64,000 nt of DNA from contig NZ_JXDG01000033.1 of the NCBI RefSeq assembly GCF_000820515.1, positions 29,066 through 93,065 of the forward strand, written 5' to 3'. Positions 34,919 through 44,511 of the stretch are shown piece by piece. How positions within the stretch are numbered: the stretch's first letter is position 1; every line of letters starts with the position of its first letter. The notes beneath the pieces were generated by a model. It was not told the origin of the DNA. It did no database searches and worked only from the letters and a program-made list of their open reading frames with translations. Made by a program: the position numbers and the translations under genes. The DNA comes from Pseudomonas batumici (GTDB taxonomy: Bacteria; Pseudomonadota; Gammaproteobacteria; Pseudomonadales; Pseudomonadaceae).

Positions 34919-35941
34919 TCAAGCACCAGATACAGTATTACCATCGTCGACAAGGAGGGCTCCCTGACGTTGCAGCCAGGCAAGTATGTCGAGGCCGATC
35001 GGATGACCGGCTTGCAGAATCGGCTCGCCCAGCAGTGCCTGCAGCAGCTTGCCGCGCAGCGCGACGTCGCCGTGCGTCGTCCGCTCAAGCAGGGAGTGCC
35101 AACGGCTCACGAGCGAGGCGATATCTCCATTGTCAGCGCCGCAGGCAATCGCCAGCCTGACGTCTGCACCGAACGTGATCCATTCCGCCGACAGCGTCTT
35201 GTCGAGACGTTGGATTTCGTCGTCCGTCAGGTGACGTCGCCAGGCCGCCAGATGCAGACGGGTCGCCTGTTCGATGTAGGCGATCAGCGCATGATCGAGC
35301 CCTGCATGGTCGGGAGCCGGCACCGCGTCGTCATGCAACTGTCGCCAGCGCCGCGCGATGCCGATATCGCCATTCATCCATTGCATCGCGGCGGCCAGCC
35401 AGCGATACGCGAGTTTCTGCGCTTCGCCGGAATCGGGCAAGACTTGCCGATCCATGGCGTCGCGCACGTCCACAAACAATCTCGACAAGGTCGATTCCGT
35501 GTCCTTCCAGCGCGCGAGGATCGTCGCAATTTCGGCCGTGTCGAAACGCTCCCGATAGCGCTCGAGCAGCGCGAGCGTATCCGGCCAGTCCGCATCACGC
35601 CAGTTCAGACCGGAATCGGAGGCCGCTTGCAGCACGGCGAGCCGTTCGTTCAGGGTATTCAACCTTGTCAGTTCAGCGTCGATCGCGCGTCGGCTCTCGG
35701 CAATGACTTGCGTCAGGGCAACCTGCCGGTCGCGCAGCACCTGTGCGATCGCGTCGAGTGTCAGCCCCAGACCGCGCAGCGCCTGGATCGTCCTGATCGT
35801 CGACACGCTGCTTTCGTCGTACAACCGATAGCCCGACATAGAGCGGCCGATCGGCTTCAGGAGACCTGTCTGATCGTAGTAGTGCAGCGCGCGGACGGTA
35901 ATGCCGCAACGCCGGGCAAGCATGCCAACCGTTAGCGGCAT
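34919..35941 (-). CDS. MerR-family regulator with TipAS-like effector domain
   Basis: This 340-residue protein has a MerR winged helix at its N-terminus (LTVGMLARRCGITVRALHYY then DQTGLLKP), a coiled-coil (about 75-110), and a long helical C-terminal effector domain containing two repeats of a TipAS-like pattern. Members twist promoter DNA to activate genes when a drug or aromatic ligand binds. DNA is very GC-rich, like the hydrolase gene it precedes. It probably controls that gene and itself. No cysteine metal site is apparent. Confidence 0.88.
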   Translation of the reverse strand: MPLTVGMLARRCGITVRALHYYDQTGLLKPIGRSMSGYRLYDESSVSTIRTIQALRGLGLTLDAIAQVLRDRQVALTQVIAESRRAIDAELTRLNTLNERLAVLQAASDSGLNWRDADWPDTLALLERYRERFDTAEIATILARWKDTESTLSRLFVDVRDAMDRQVLPDSGEAQKLAYRWLAAAMQWMNGDIGIARRWRQLHDDAVPAPDHAGLDHALIAYIEQATRLHLAAWRRHLTDDEIQRLDKTLSAEWITFGADVRLAIACGADNGDIASLVSRWHSLLERTTHGDVALRGKLLQALLGEPILQAGHPIGLDILAWLQRQGALLVDDGNTVSGA

Positions 35942-36219
35942 AGAGACCCCGTCGACAATAGAAGATATTGGAGGATACCCGTCGTAGCTGACGGCGGTTG
36001 CGGATTATCCCGTCGGACTACCGACCGTCAAGTCCCCACAAAGCAAGGTGACAAGAGAGAGATTGGTCCCAGGCAGCGGACCTGCCTCTCCTCCTCCCAG
36101 CCAATACACTGAAGGACCTGACGTCCGAACATGAATTTTTTGTCATCAACAGAAGTGACATAAAGCCATCATGCAATTTTGTTACAACCGCTGGCGTCCC
36201 CTCATAAGAGCCCGCCGCT

Positions 36220-37893
36220 GTGAACCTTCGTTTCGCCTTCCTCCGCAAGCCTTCCCACCGCCCCGCCCTGCTGCGTCGCCTGAGCATCGGCAAGCGCCTG
36301 CTGGCCAGTTTCGGCCTGTGTGCCCTGCTGCTGGCCGCCTTGGGTGGGGTGTGCCTGATGGCAATGCAGCACATTCGCCACGACGGCGAATTGATCGAGC
36401 AAGGACCGCTGTCGAGTATCGCCCAGGCTGACGCCATCGCCATCGACCTGGCCAAGATGCGCACCGAGGCAGCGCTGTTGCTGGTGTATGCCAACGACCC
36501 GGCCGAACTGGCCAACCGCAAGATCAACCTGCAACAGCTCAGCGGCGAGGTGGACCAGGGGTTCACCGAGTACCTGGCCAAGGTCCCGGAAGGAACAGAG
36601 CGCGACTCGATCAAGTTGCTGCAGGACGCTGCACAGCAGTTCGTCACCCTGTTCAAGCAGGCCATCGAGCTGGTCGAGCAGAAGCACATGAGCGAAGCCA
36701 CCAACCTATCCAACAACGACCTGGCCAACCAGGGCTCGTTGATGGACATGCAGGTGCAATTGCTGCGTGAACTGAACAAGCAGACCACCGCGCAGGCCCT
36801 GGAAAACACCGCCAGTACCTTCCACAAAGTCCAACTGGTGCTGCCCGTTGTCATCGGCGTGGCGCTGGCCTTGATGCTGTTGCAGGCCTGGCGCCTGAGC
36901 GTCAGCATCACCCGGCCGCTGCGCCAGGCCTTGCAGGTGGCCAAGACCGTGGCCGCCGGCGACCTCAGCAAACAGGTGGTCGCCCATGGCCAGGACGAAG
37001 TGGCGCAACTGCTGCAGATGCTCGGGCACATGCGCGATCAGTTGCACGCGGTGATCCAGCAGATCGGTGGCGCCGTTGGCCGCCTGAACGCATCCACCCA
37101 GGAAATGGGCGCGATCATGCACGACAGCGCCCAGGACCTGCATCAGCAATACGGCGAGATCGAACACGCCGCCACCGCCGTCACCCAGATGAGCCAGGTG
37201 GTCGAGGAAGTGGCACGCAATGCGGTGGAGACTTCCAGCGAGTCACGCGGCTCGAGTACGGCCGTGCGCGAAGGCCAGCAGCAATTGGACGAGACCATGA
37301 CCGATATCGGCGCCCTGGCCGATCAGGTCGAACAGGCCAGTCTGCGCGCCCAGGCCCTGGCGACGCAGACCCAGGGCATCAGCAAGGTGCTGGAAGTGAT
37401 CCGCAGCGTGGCCGCCCAGACCAACCTGTTGGCACTCAATGCGGCCATCGAGGCGGCACGGGCCGGTGAGGCCGGGCGCGGTTTTGCCGTGGTGGCCGAT
37501 GAAGTGCGCGGCCTGGCGCAACGCACCGATGCTTCGACGCGGGAAATCGAACAGATGATGGACGGCATTCATCAGGGCACCGGCCAGACGGTTCAGGCCC
37601 TGGCCGAAAGCGCCGCCCAGGCGGGCCGCACGCGCCAGCGCGCACAAGTGGCCAAGGACGCGCTGGGGAGCATTTCCAGGTCGGTGGCCGGCATTGACGA
37701 GCGCAACCTGGTGATCGCCACCGCCGCCGAGCAACAGGCCCTGGTGGCCCGTGAAGTGGACCGCAACCTGGTACGTATCCGCGACCTGTCCATGCAGACC
37801 GCCAGCGGCGCCGCGCAAACCAGCAGCGCCAGCCAGGAACTGGGACGCCTGGCGGTGGAGCTGGACGGCATGCTGGCGCGCTTTTCGCTGTGA
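36220..37893 (+). CDS. Methyl-accepting chemotaxis protein
   Basis: This 557-residue chemoreceptor has TM1 near residues 28-48, a periplasmic four-helix-bundle ligand domain (about 50-205) and TM2 near 210-230. A HAMP linker beginning [10 protein letters not shown] and a signalling domain with the tip [20 protein letters not shown] follow. The ligand is unknown. The start is a GTG at 36220 with a weak ribosome site; it places the basic N-terminus just before TM1. It stands as a single gene divergent from the MerR gene. There is no CheR-tethering pentapeptide at the C-terminus. Confidence 0.9.
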   Translation: MNLRFAFLRKPSHRPALLRRLSIGKRLLASFGLCALLLAALGGVCLMAMQHIRHDGELIEQGPLSSIAQADAIAIDLAKMRTEAALLLVYANDPAELANRKINLQQLSGEVDQGFTEYLAKVPEGTERDSIKLLQDAAQQFVTLFKQAIELVEQKHMSEATNLSNNDLANQGSLMDMQVQLLRELNKQTTAQALENTASTFHKVQLVLPVVIGVALALMLLQAWRLSVSITRPLRQALQVAKTVAAGDLSKQVVAHGQDEVAQLLQMLGHMRDQLHAVIQQIGGAVGRLNASTQEMGAIMHDSAQDLHQQYGEIEHAATAVTQMSQVVEEVARNAVETSSESRGSSTAVREGQQQLDETMTDIGALADQVEQASLRAQALATQTQGISKVLEVIRSVAAQTNLLALNAAIEAARAGEAGRGFAVVADEVRGLAQRTDASTREIEQMMDGIHQGTGQTVQALAESAAQAGRTRQRAQVAKDALGSISRSVAGIDERNLVIATAAEQQALVAREVDRNLVRIRDLSMQTASGAAQTSSASQELGRLAVELDGMLARFSL

Positions 37894-37923
37894 TGCCCGG
37901 TTCTTAGCCGGGCGGGACGCTCG

Positions 37924-37960
37924 GGCTCGGCACCCTGACCGGGATAACGCAGCGCTTCGG
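37924..37960 (-). pseudogene. Short remnant of a LysR gene 3' end
   Basis: Reading leftward, this encodes EALRYPGQGAEPE, nearly the C-terminal [14 protein letters not shown] of the LysR gene at 38838-39752. The DNA match (GATAACGCAGCGCTTCG versus GATAACGTAGCGCTTCG plus flanks) is too good for chance. It is probably a duplicated tail left beside the chemoreceptor gene. Confidence 0.45.
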
Positions 37961-38117
37961 ATGGCAGCCAAATTTTTACCGGGCCCCGGGCCGAATCCTG
38001 GCGCATTTCGGCCTGAGCCACCTATGCTCTGAACCAGGCAGTGCCCGGAAACATGACCTGGCGCTTCAGATGCCCTGCTACCGAAAAAACGACTTAATCC
38101 ATGGAGGACGCCCCACT

Positions 38118-38792
38118 ATGAACCTGTCCCGAAAACTGTTTATCAGCGTTGCGCTGACCGGCCTGCTGCTTGGCGGGTGCACCTCGAAAGTCACCGAGCG
38201 TGAGCAGTATTCCGGCTTCCTGTCCAACTACAACAACTTGCAGCAGGTCACCACCACCAGCGGCGAAACAGCCATGCGCTGGGTGAGCCCGTCCTGGAAT
38301 CCAAATGCCTATGACACCGTGGCCTTCAACCAACTGGAGCTCTACCCGGCGCCACAGCCCAACGAGCGGGTTAGCCGGCAAACCCTGGACGAGTTGCAGA
38401 ACTACATGACCCGCAATGCCAAAGGCGTGCTGGGCCAGAAGTATCGGGTTGTGTCGAGCGAAAACTCAGCGCCGGCTGGCTCAAGAACTTTGATCATGCG
38501 CGCGGCAATCACCGGGGTAAATGCCGAAAACAAAGGCATGAAGTGGTATGAAATCGTTCCGGTCGCCGCCGTCGTGGGAGGTGTTTCCGCTGTCACTGGC
38601 CATCGCGATCAGGACACCACACTGTTCATCGAGGCCGAGTTTATCGACGCCCGCAACAACCAGACCGTGGCCAAAGTCGTGCGCAAAGTCTTCGGCAATA
38701 CACTGTCAAACGCCAGCCAGAACATCACCACCAAGGATTTCAAACTGGCGCTCGACAAGCTGGGCAATGATTTGCAGACTTTCATCAGATAA
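38118..38792 (+). CDS. DUF3313-family lipoprotein
   Basis: This 224-residue protein has a lipoprotein signal: MNLSRKLFISVALTGLLLGG followed by C21, lipobox LLGGC. The mature part matches DUF3313, with YSGFLSNYNNLQ near 31, RWVSPSWNPNAYDTV near 55 and a late NASQNITTKDFKLALDKLG. Members are periplasmic or outer-membrane lipoproteins of unknown role. The ATG has GGAGG about 10 nt upstream, so the longer frame from 38070 is not needed. Monocistronic. Confidence 0.88.
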   Translation: MNLSRKLFISVALTGLLLGGCTSKVTEREQYSGFLSNYNNLQQVTTTSGETAMRWVSPSWNPNAYDTVAFNQLELYPAPQPNERVSRQTLDELQNYMTRNAKGVLGQKYRVVSSENSAPAGSRTLIMRAAITGVNAENKGMKWYEIVPVAAVVGGVSAVTGHRDQDTTLFIEAEFIDARNNQTVAKVVRKVFGNTLSNASQNITTKDFKLALDKLGNDLQTFIR

Positions 38793-38837
38793 CCAAAAAA
38801 CGGCGAAGGAGGCATACGACAGCTCCTTCGCTCGGCT

Positions 38838-39752
38838 TCAACAGGGTCTCGCGGCACCCTGCACCGGATAACGTAGCGCTTCGACCACCAGGGAAAAGGC
38901 CAACGAAGCGTAGCGGCGATTCGGATAGTAGAGGTGATAGCCAGGGGAATACGGACACCACTCCTCCAGGACAGTGACGAGTCTTCCTTCGGCGATATGG
39001 GGGGCCACGATGTCTTCGGGCAGATAGGCCAGCCCGAGGCCGGACAACGCGGCATCCAGGCGCAGGGCCAGGCTGTTGAACGTCAGCTGCCCTTCGACCC
39101 GGACCTTGAGTTCATGCCCGTCCTTTTCGAAGTCCCAGGCAAAGAGGCTGCCATGGGTCGGAAAACGGATATTGATGCAGTTATGCGCGGTCAGCTCCTG
39201 CGGCATCAGTGGCTGGGCATGGCGGGCAAAGTAAGACGGCGCCCCGACCACCAGCCAGCGCAGATCAGGACTGATGCGGACCGCGATCATGTCCTTGGCG
39301 ACCCTTTCGCCCAGTCGGACACCGGCGTCAAAACGCTCGGCAACGATATCGGTCAGGCCATGGTCCACGTTCACTTCAACGTTGATGTACGGATAATTCG
39401 GCAGAAGCTTCGCCAGTGCAGGCGCGAGAATCGAAGTCGCCGAGTGCTCGCTGGCGGTGATGCGGATCGTACCGACCGGCTTCTCGCGCTGTTCGGTCAA
39501 GGCGACCAGTTCCGACTCTATTTCCTCGAACCTGGGTTTTACCGTGAGCAACAGCCGCTCGCCGGCTTCCGTGGGGGAAACGCTTCGGGTCGTACGGGTC
39601 AGCAAGCGCAACCCCAGCCGCTCTTCAAGATTACGAATGGTCTGGCTGAGCGCCGACTGGGAAACCCCCAATCTTGCCGCTGCCTTGGTGAAGCTGCGCT
39701 CCGTCGCGACGATCACAAAGGCTGAGAGATCGTTGAAGTTTTCCTGATGCAT
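38838..39752 (-). CDS. LysR-family regulator, divergent from an SDR gene
   Basis: This 304-residue LysR protein begins [20 protein letters not shown]. The winged helix is [20 protein letters not shown] (21-40) and the effector domain starts near 92 ([11 protein letters not shown]). It belongs to the CrgA/AaeR-like clade common beside oxidoreductases, and resembles the LysR at 42489. An inverted repeat with T-N11-A spacing lies just upstream of its start, so autoregulation and control of the SDR gene are likely. Confidence 0.92.
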   Translation of the reverse strand: MHQENFNDLSAFVIVATERSFTKAAARLGVSQSALSQTIRNLEERLGLRLLTRTTRSVSPTEAGERLLLTVKPRFEEIESELVALTEQREKPVGTIRITASEHSATSILAPALAKLLPNYPYINVEVNVDHGLTDIVAERFDAGVRLGERVAKDMIAVRISPDLRWLVVGAPSYFARHAQPLMPQELTAHNCINIRFPTHGSLFAWDFEKDGHELKVRVEGQLTFNSLALRLDAALSGLGLAYLPEDIVAPHIAEGRLVTVLEEWCPYSPGYHLYYPNRRYASLAFSLVVEALRYPVQGAARPC

Positions 39753-39754
39753 TC

Positions 39755-39769
39755 ATTAGTCCGTCTAAT
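39755..39769. promoter_or_regulatory. LysR-type box (T-N11-A palindrome)
   Basis: ATTAG (39755-39759), TCCGT, CTAAT (39765-39769) is a perfect 5-5-5 inverted repeat with T-N11-A geometry. It lies 2 bp from the LysR start codon and about 115 bp before the SDR start. Confidence 0.55.
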
Positions 39770-39881
39770 AGGTCCGTTCGGATTCTGCCGCCTAATCACA
39801 GACTGCTGCCCGCGCTACATTGATGAGTCATCTATCCGCTGTTTTCAATGTAGCGATCCGCATCCAGAAAAGGAAAAAACC

Positions 39882-40625
39882 ATGACACAAGTTACCCATA
39901 AGGTCGTCGTGATCACCGGTGCCAGCAGCGGCCTGGGCGAAGCGACCGCGCGACTGCTGGCCTCACAAGGCGCCAGCGTCGTATTAGGCGCGCGGCGTGT
40001 CGAACGCATCCGGGCGCTGGCCGATGAACTGGTCGCCGCCGGCGGCAAGGCACTGGCGGTGCAAACCGATGTCACCGATGTCGAGCAGGTCAAATGGCTG
40101 GTGGAGGCCGCCGTGCAGGCCTATGGCCGGATCGACGTCATGATCAACAACGCCGGTCTCATGCCACATTCCTTGCTGGAACTGGGCAAGGTGGACGACT
40201 GGAACCGCACCATCGATGTAAACCTCAAGGGCGTGCTGTATGGCATTGCCGCCGCGCTTCCGTATATGAAGGCGCAGAAGAGCGGCCATATCATCAACGT
40301 CTCCTCGGTGGCGGGCCACAAGGTGCGCCCTGCCAGCGCGGTGTATGCGGCGACCAAGACCGCCGTGCGGGTGATCTCCGAGGGACTGCGCCAGGAGGTC
40401 AAGCCCTACAACATCCGCACCACCATCATCTCCCCCGGCGCCATCGCCACTGAACTGCCCGCCAGCATCACCGAACCCGATATGGCGAAAGGCATCGCGG
40501 CATACTATGAACAGTTCGCGATCCCCGCCGAGTCTTTCGCACGCATGGTGGCCTTCGCCATGGAGCAGCCGGAAGACGTGGACGTGAACGAAATCCTGTT
40601 CCGCCCTACCGCTCAGGAAGCCTGA
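39882..40625 (+). CDS. Short-chain dehydrogenase/reductase (NAD(P)-dependent)
   Basis: This 247-residue classical SDR has [13 protein letters not shown] (TGxxxGxG cofactor loop, near 12-20), MINNAGLM (NNAG), a catalytic serine in INVSSVAGH and YAATK for Tyr/Lys. It ends [11 protein letters not shown], typical of YdfG-like oxidoreductases. The substrate is unknown, probably an aldehyde or ketone. The ATG at 39882 follows AAAGGAAA; the long upstream extension overlaps the LysR start and is not coding. Divergent from its presumed LysR regulator. Confidence 0.92.
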   Translation: MTQVTHKVVVITGASSGLGEATARLLASQGASVVLGARRVERIRALADELVAAGGKALAVQTDVTDVEQVKWLVEAAVQAYGRIDVMINNAGLMPHSLLELGKVDDWNRTIDVNLKGVLYGIAAALPYMKAQKSGHIINVSSVAGHKVRPASAVYAATKTAVRVISEGLRQEVKPYNIRTTIISPGAIATELPASITEPDMAKGIAAYYEQFAIPAESFARMVAFAMEQPEDVDVNEILFRPTAQEA

Positions 40626-40652
40626 CGATATCGCCTGGTTTTCATGAGAACA

Positions 40653-40684
40653 AAGAGAATGGACACACCGCAGTCCATTCTCTT
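40653..40684 (+). terminator. Hairpin terminator after the SDR gene
   Basis: AAGAGAATGGAC (40653-40664) pairs perfectly with GTCCATTCTCTT (40673-40684), loop of 8. It lies 28 bp after the SDR stop. The downstream T-run is weak. Confidence 0.6.
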
Positions 40685-40878
40685 CACCTGTTCTTATTAC
40701 ACGAGAGGGTCGCTAAATTGTTTCGAGGTTAACGCTATTTCCCGTCGGTTATTAGACGATCAATGGGGCTAGGACTCATAAGTCAGGCTAATCAATAGCA
40801 TCATCGACAAGAAGGCACTCGCCACTGGCGGGATCGGAGCACCACCCTGCCCTTGTGGCGGGCACGGTCCCGCTGAGG

Positions 40879-41265
40879 TCAGGGCGCAGCGCAGCGCCGA
40901 AGGCCGTTCCAGACAATAGGCGAAAGCAGCACCACGGCAATAAGAAACGCCACCTGAGACAAATAGAAAGACGCCAACCACTGCTGATTCAGCGCGACGT
41001 AGTAGGTGTTATGGGCAACGTCAGCCACGATAATGGCGGCGGTCAGGACAATGCCGGCCCTGGGCTTGATGAAAAGCAGCAGTGCGGCCAGCGGATCAAG
41101 GAGGGTCAGCGCGCCCCAGAACACGCGACTGGCCCAGTGCGCACTCTCCCCATACCCATAGTCCCAGAACAACCCATGCTGAAAATCGGCTCGCACGTGG
41201 TTGGCGGTGGCGACCAACAGACAGCACGCGAACAACACGCGGATAGCGAAGGACAATCTGGGCAT
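40879..41265 (-). CDS. Small four-helix membrane protein
   Basis: This 128-residue protein begins MPRLSFAIRVLFACCLLVAT and has about four membrane segments; a polar loop GLFWDYGYGESAHWASRVFW lies between the first two. The length and helix pattern recall DoxX-like or small transporter-associated proteins, but I see no signature motif. The ATG at 41265 is preferred because a signal-anchor-like helix follows directly; an upstream start at 41310 is possible. It follows the aldo/keto reductase gene on the same strand. Confidence 0.78.
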   Translation of the reverse strand: MPRLSFAIRVLFACCLLVATANHVRADFQHGLFWDYGYGESAHWASRVFWGALTLLDPLAALLLFIKPRAGIVLTAAIIVADVAHNTYYVALNQQWLASFYLSQVAFLIAVVLLSPIVWNGLRRCAAP

Positions 41266-41354
41266 AGCGTGATCCGCTTTGGGAAGTAAGCCCGACAGGA
41301 TATCGGGCAATCACGCTACTTTCTCCAAGAATCGACAAGACATTACCCTGCCGG

Positions 41355-42365
41355 TCAAATCACCTTGCGACCTTCTACCGGATACCCAGGATCAGTAAAG
41401 CCATGGGTCGACGCGTGCCCAGGCACGACAAGGCCATCAACCAGCTTCTCGTCGTCCGGCCCCAGTTCCAACCCGAGTGCGTCCATGTAGCTGTCCCAAT
41501 GCGCCTCGGTACGCGGACCGGCAATAGCCGCGCTGATCAGCGAGTTTTTCAACACCCAGGCGATCGCAAAGGCGACTGAGGTGGTGCCCCGCTCAGCCGC
41601 ATGACGAGCAATGGTCTGGGCGATTTCCAATGACTCCGGCCGCCATTCGGTCTGCTGGATTCGCTTGTCGCCACGCCCTGCGCGAGTGTCCGCGGGTGGC
41701 GGTGCATCCGGCACATATTTGCCACTCAACACGCCACGCGCCAGCGGGCTGTAAGGCACCACGCCTAACCCATAATTGCCCGCCACCGGCAGTTGCTCGA
41801 CTTCCGCCGTACGGTTGACGATGTTGTACAGCGGCTGGCTGACCACGGGCCGTTCGATGCCCAGTTGGTCGGCGATGCGGATCATTTCGGCAATGCGCCA
41901 GCCGTGGAAATTGGACACGCCGTAGTAACGGATCTTGCCTTGACGAATCAGGTCACCGACGGCACGAATCCCCTCCTCCATCGGCGCATCGGTCAGGGCA
42001 CGGTGAAAATACAGGACGTCGATATAGTCGGTGCCCAGGCGCTTGAGGCTCGCCTCGACGGTTTGCATGATCCATTTGCGCGACTGTCCCTGCTCGTTCG
42101 GGCCGGCGGTCGCGGAGGATGGATAACCAAACTTGGTGGCCACCACCCAACGATCACGCTGCGCGGCGATGGCGCGACCCACCACCTCTTCGGAACGCCC
42201 GGCGTGATAGGCATCGGCCGTGTCGATAAAGTTGATGCCGCTGGCGGCGGCCTTGTCGATGATGCGTCGGGAAGTCGCTTCGTCGGTCTCGCCACCAAAC
42301 ATCATGGCACCCAGGCACAGGGGAGAAACTTTCAAGGCACTGCGGCCCAGATAACGGTCATTCAT
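41355..42365 (-). CDS. Aldo/keto reductase
   Basis: This 336-residue AKR has NFIDTADAYHAGRSEE (catalytic Asp and Tyr, near 45-60), VVATKFGYP (Lys near 78) and DVLYFHRALT (His near 121), the four catalytic residues of the family. It also has YGVSNF and a late AGPRTEAH for NADPH binding. It probably reduces aldehydes or ketones. The ATG has GGAAGG upstream. Its neighbours are a LysR gene upstream on the same strand and a small membrane protein downstream. Confidence 0.92.
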   Translation of the reverse strand: MNDRYLGRSALKVSPLCLGAMMFGGETDEATSRRIIDKAAASGINFIDTADAYHAGRSEEVVGRAIAAQRDRWVVATKFGYPSSATAGPNEQGQSRKWIMQTVEASLKRLGTDYIDVLYFHRALTDAPMEEGIRAVGDLIRQGKIRYYGVSNFHGWRIAEMIRIADQLGIERPVVSQPLYNIVNRTAEVEQLPVAGNYGLGVVPYSPLARGVLSGKYVPDAPPPADTRAGRGDKRIQQTEWRPESLEIAQTIARHAAERGTTSVAFAIAWVLKNSLISAAIAGPRTEAHWDSYMDALGLELGPDDEKLVDGLVVPGHASTHGFTDPGYPVEGRKVI

Positions 42366-42488
42366 CGGTCACCTTCCATCAGCGTTGCAACAGGATGGCC
42401 GAGCCATTGCTCAAAACCGTGCCGTCATCCTAGTCACAGGCCGATTGATGATTAAGACCGAAAAGGTGGATGCGGTCATGAGTCCCTT

Positions 42489-43388
42489 TCATGAGTCTTC
42501 GCTGTGGCGCAAGGCGCCGATCACCAAGGCCAGCGCACGGGACGATTGCCGGCGACTGGGGTAGTAGAGGTGCAGTCCGGGAAAGGTCGGAAACCAATCT
42601 TCCAGTACCCATTGCAGACGGCCGGCGGCGACATGCGGCGCGGCGAGGTCTTGCGGAATAAACGCCAGCCCGCAGCCGCTGAGCGCCGCTTCGAGCATCT
42701 GATAGGAACTGTTGAAGGTCAGTTGCCCCTCCACCCGCACCTGCAGTTCGGTCTTGCCATTCTTCAGTTCCCAGGGATAACAGCCGCCGTGGGTGGGCAG
42801 GCGCAGGTTGATACAGTTGTGGTCGGCCAGGTCCTCGGGCTTCAGCGGTGCCGGGTGGGCTTGCAGGTAGGACGGCGCCGCAACGATGACCATGCGCAGG
42901 TCCGCCGCGATGCGTACCGCGATCATGTCCTGGGCAACCTGATCGCCCAGGCGTACGCCAATGTCGTAGCGCTCGGCGACGATGTCGGTCAGCCCGTAGT
43001 CGGTCATGATCTCGACCTTGATGTCGGGATACTGCGCTATCAACGGCGCCAGCCTCGGCCATAGCACGCTGTTGGCCGCGTAATCGGTGGCGGTGATGCG
43101 GATGGTGCCGCGCGGGCTGTCGCGCAATTCGGTGACCTCGGCCAAACCGGCGTCGATCTCCTCGAAGCGCGGTGCCAGGTTGTTGTACAGCCGTTCGCCC
43201 GCCTCGGTCGGCGCGACACTGCGCGTGGTGCGGGTCAGCAGGCGAACCCCGAGACGGGCCTCCAAGGCACGGATGGTGTGGCTAAGGGCCGATTGCGAGA
43301 CGCCCATCTGGGCGGCGGCACGGGTGAAGCTGCGCTCGCGGGTGACGGCCAGAAACGCCAGCAGATCGTTGTAACTTTCCCGGGCCAT
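42489..43388 (-). CDS. LysR-family regulator, divergent from a CMD-family gene
   Basis: This 299-residue LysR protein begins MARESYNDLLAFLAVTRERS with winged helix [20 protein letters not shown]. It is similar in layout to the LysR at 38838 (CrgA-like clade). An AGGA ribosome site lies upstream. The gene may be co-transcribed with the aldo/keto reductase 123 bp downstream, and it diverges from the CMD/SDR genes. Both directions are plausible targets. Confidence 0.92.
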   Translation of the reverse strand: MARESYNDLLAFLAVTRERSFTRAAAQMGVSQSALSHTIRALEARLGVRLLTRTTRSVAPTEAGERLYNNLAPRFEEIDAGLAEVTELRDSPRGTIRITATDYAANSVLWPRLAPLIAQYPDIKVEIMTDYGLTDIVAERYDIGVRLGDQVAQDMIAVRIAADLRMVIVAAPSYLQAHPAPLKPEDLADHNCINLRLPTHGGCYPWELKNGKTELQVRVEGQLTFNSSYQMLEAALSGCGLAFIPQDLAAPHVAAGRLQWVLEDWFPTFPGLHLYYPSRRQSSRALALVIGALRHSEDS

Positions 43389-43402
43389 TGATGAATTCCT
43401 GC

Positions 43403-43449
43403 CATGAATGGTTGGGGATTATAGCGCCATAACCCTCAGGCCATTCATG
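43403..43449. promoter_or_regulatory. Inverted repeat in LysR/CMD intergenic region
   Basis: CATGAATGG (43403-43411) and CCATTCATG (43441-43449) form a perfect 9-bp inverted repeat 29 bp apart, just upstream of the LysR start. They could be paired LysR binding half-sites. Confidence 0.4.
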
Positions 43450-43581
43450 AGCACTGCTTATGACTCCATGCGGGTTAATGACCTTAATGAATCTATCCAG
43501 GTTTCTTAAGCTCTTGTCACTTGCCGCCAGGGCTGCCCGCGGCATTGCCTTTCATGGCCACTCATCCCAGGAGTCGACTCG

Positions 43582-44361
43582 ATGAAACTGTTAGCCAGCG
43601 CATTCGCCACCTTGTGCTTCTCGGCCATGGTCGACGCCGACCAGGGCTTGTCTCGCCCCGATCCCAAGCCGTCTCCGGACGTGCTGGAAGTTGCGCCCCA
43701 GCTGTACAGCTACACGACCCAGTTGCTGTTCGGTGAAGTATGGAAACGCCAGGAACTCGCGCCCCGTGACCGCAGCCTGATCACCCTGGCCGCGCTGGTG
43801 TCCAATGGGCAGAGCGCGCAGCTCAGCGGACACGTCAAGCTGGGCCTCGACAATGGCGTGAAGCCGAGTGAGATCAGTGCGCTGATCACCCATCTGGCGT
43901 TCTATGGCGGTTGGCCGAATGCGATGTCGGCCGCCGCCGTGGCCCGGCAAGTGTTCACTGAACGCCAGATCCCCGCCGAGCAGATTATCCCGCCAACCAC
44001 GGAGCCATTGACCCTGGAGCCGGTGGCCGAAGCCAAACGCCGGGCGCTGGTCGAGGCGAATGTGGGCGCGGTTGCGCCAGGGTTTGCGCACTACACCAAT
44101 GACGTCCTGTTCGCCGACCTGTGGCGCCAGGCCGACCTGACACCCCGCGACCGTAGCCTGATCACCGTCGCCGCACTCATTGCCCAGGGCCAGGCCGCCC
44201 AACTGCCCTTCCACCTGAACCGGGCGATGGACAATGGCCTGACCCGGGCACAGGCCGCAGAAGTGCTGACCCACCTGGCGTTCTACGTGGGCTGGCCGAA
44301 AGCGATGTCAGCGGTGCCGGTGTTGAAGGAAGTGTTCGACACCCGGGACAAGCAAGGCTGA
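43582..44361 (+). CDS. Exported protein with two carboxymuconolactone-decarboxylase (CMD/AhpD-like) domains
   Basis: This 259-residue protein has a short signal peptide (MKLLASAFATLCFSAMVDAD) and two homologous CMD domains: LAPRDRSLITLAALVSNGQS near 61 and LTPRDRSLITVAALIAQGQA near 185, each ending HLAFYxGWPxAMSA. Neither shows the CxxC of AhpD, so it is probably not a peroxidase. Relatives are linked to quinone or lactone metabolism. The start has AGGAGT upstream. An SDR gene follows in the same direction, suggesting a LysR-controlled operon. Confidence 0.88.
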   Translation: MKLLASAFATLCFSAMVDADQGLSRPDPKPSPDVLEVAPQLYSYTTQLLFGEVWKRQELAPRDRSLITLAALVSNGQSAQLSGHVKLGLDNGVKPSEISALITHLAFYGGWPNAMSAAAVARQVFTERQIPAEQIIPPTTEPLTLEPVAEAKRRALVEANVGAVAPGFAHYTNDVLFADLWRQADLTPRDRSLITVAALIAQGQAAQLPFHLNRAMDNGLTRAQAAEVLTHLAFYVGWPKAMSAVPVLKEVFDTRDKQG

Positions 44362-44511
44362 TTGATGAATGGCCCTCACAAGGCAAAACAGATTTGGCCG
44401 GCTAATCAACCCATGACTCCCCCCCGTAATATTGATCGGGCTCAGGAACAGGATCTGCCGACCTCGGCGGGTTCAGTCAGACCTCACGGACGCCCCCACG
44501 GAGAAATGAAC

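Noticed and set aside
36018..37031. 337-codon frame on the minus strand
   Set aside because: Serine/cysteine-rich shadow of the chemoreceptor gene at 36220.
37895..37913. GCCCGG/CCGGGC hairpin after the chemoreceptor stop
   Set aside because: A 6-bp stem without a T-run; not strong enough to call a terminator.
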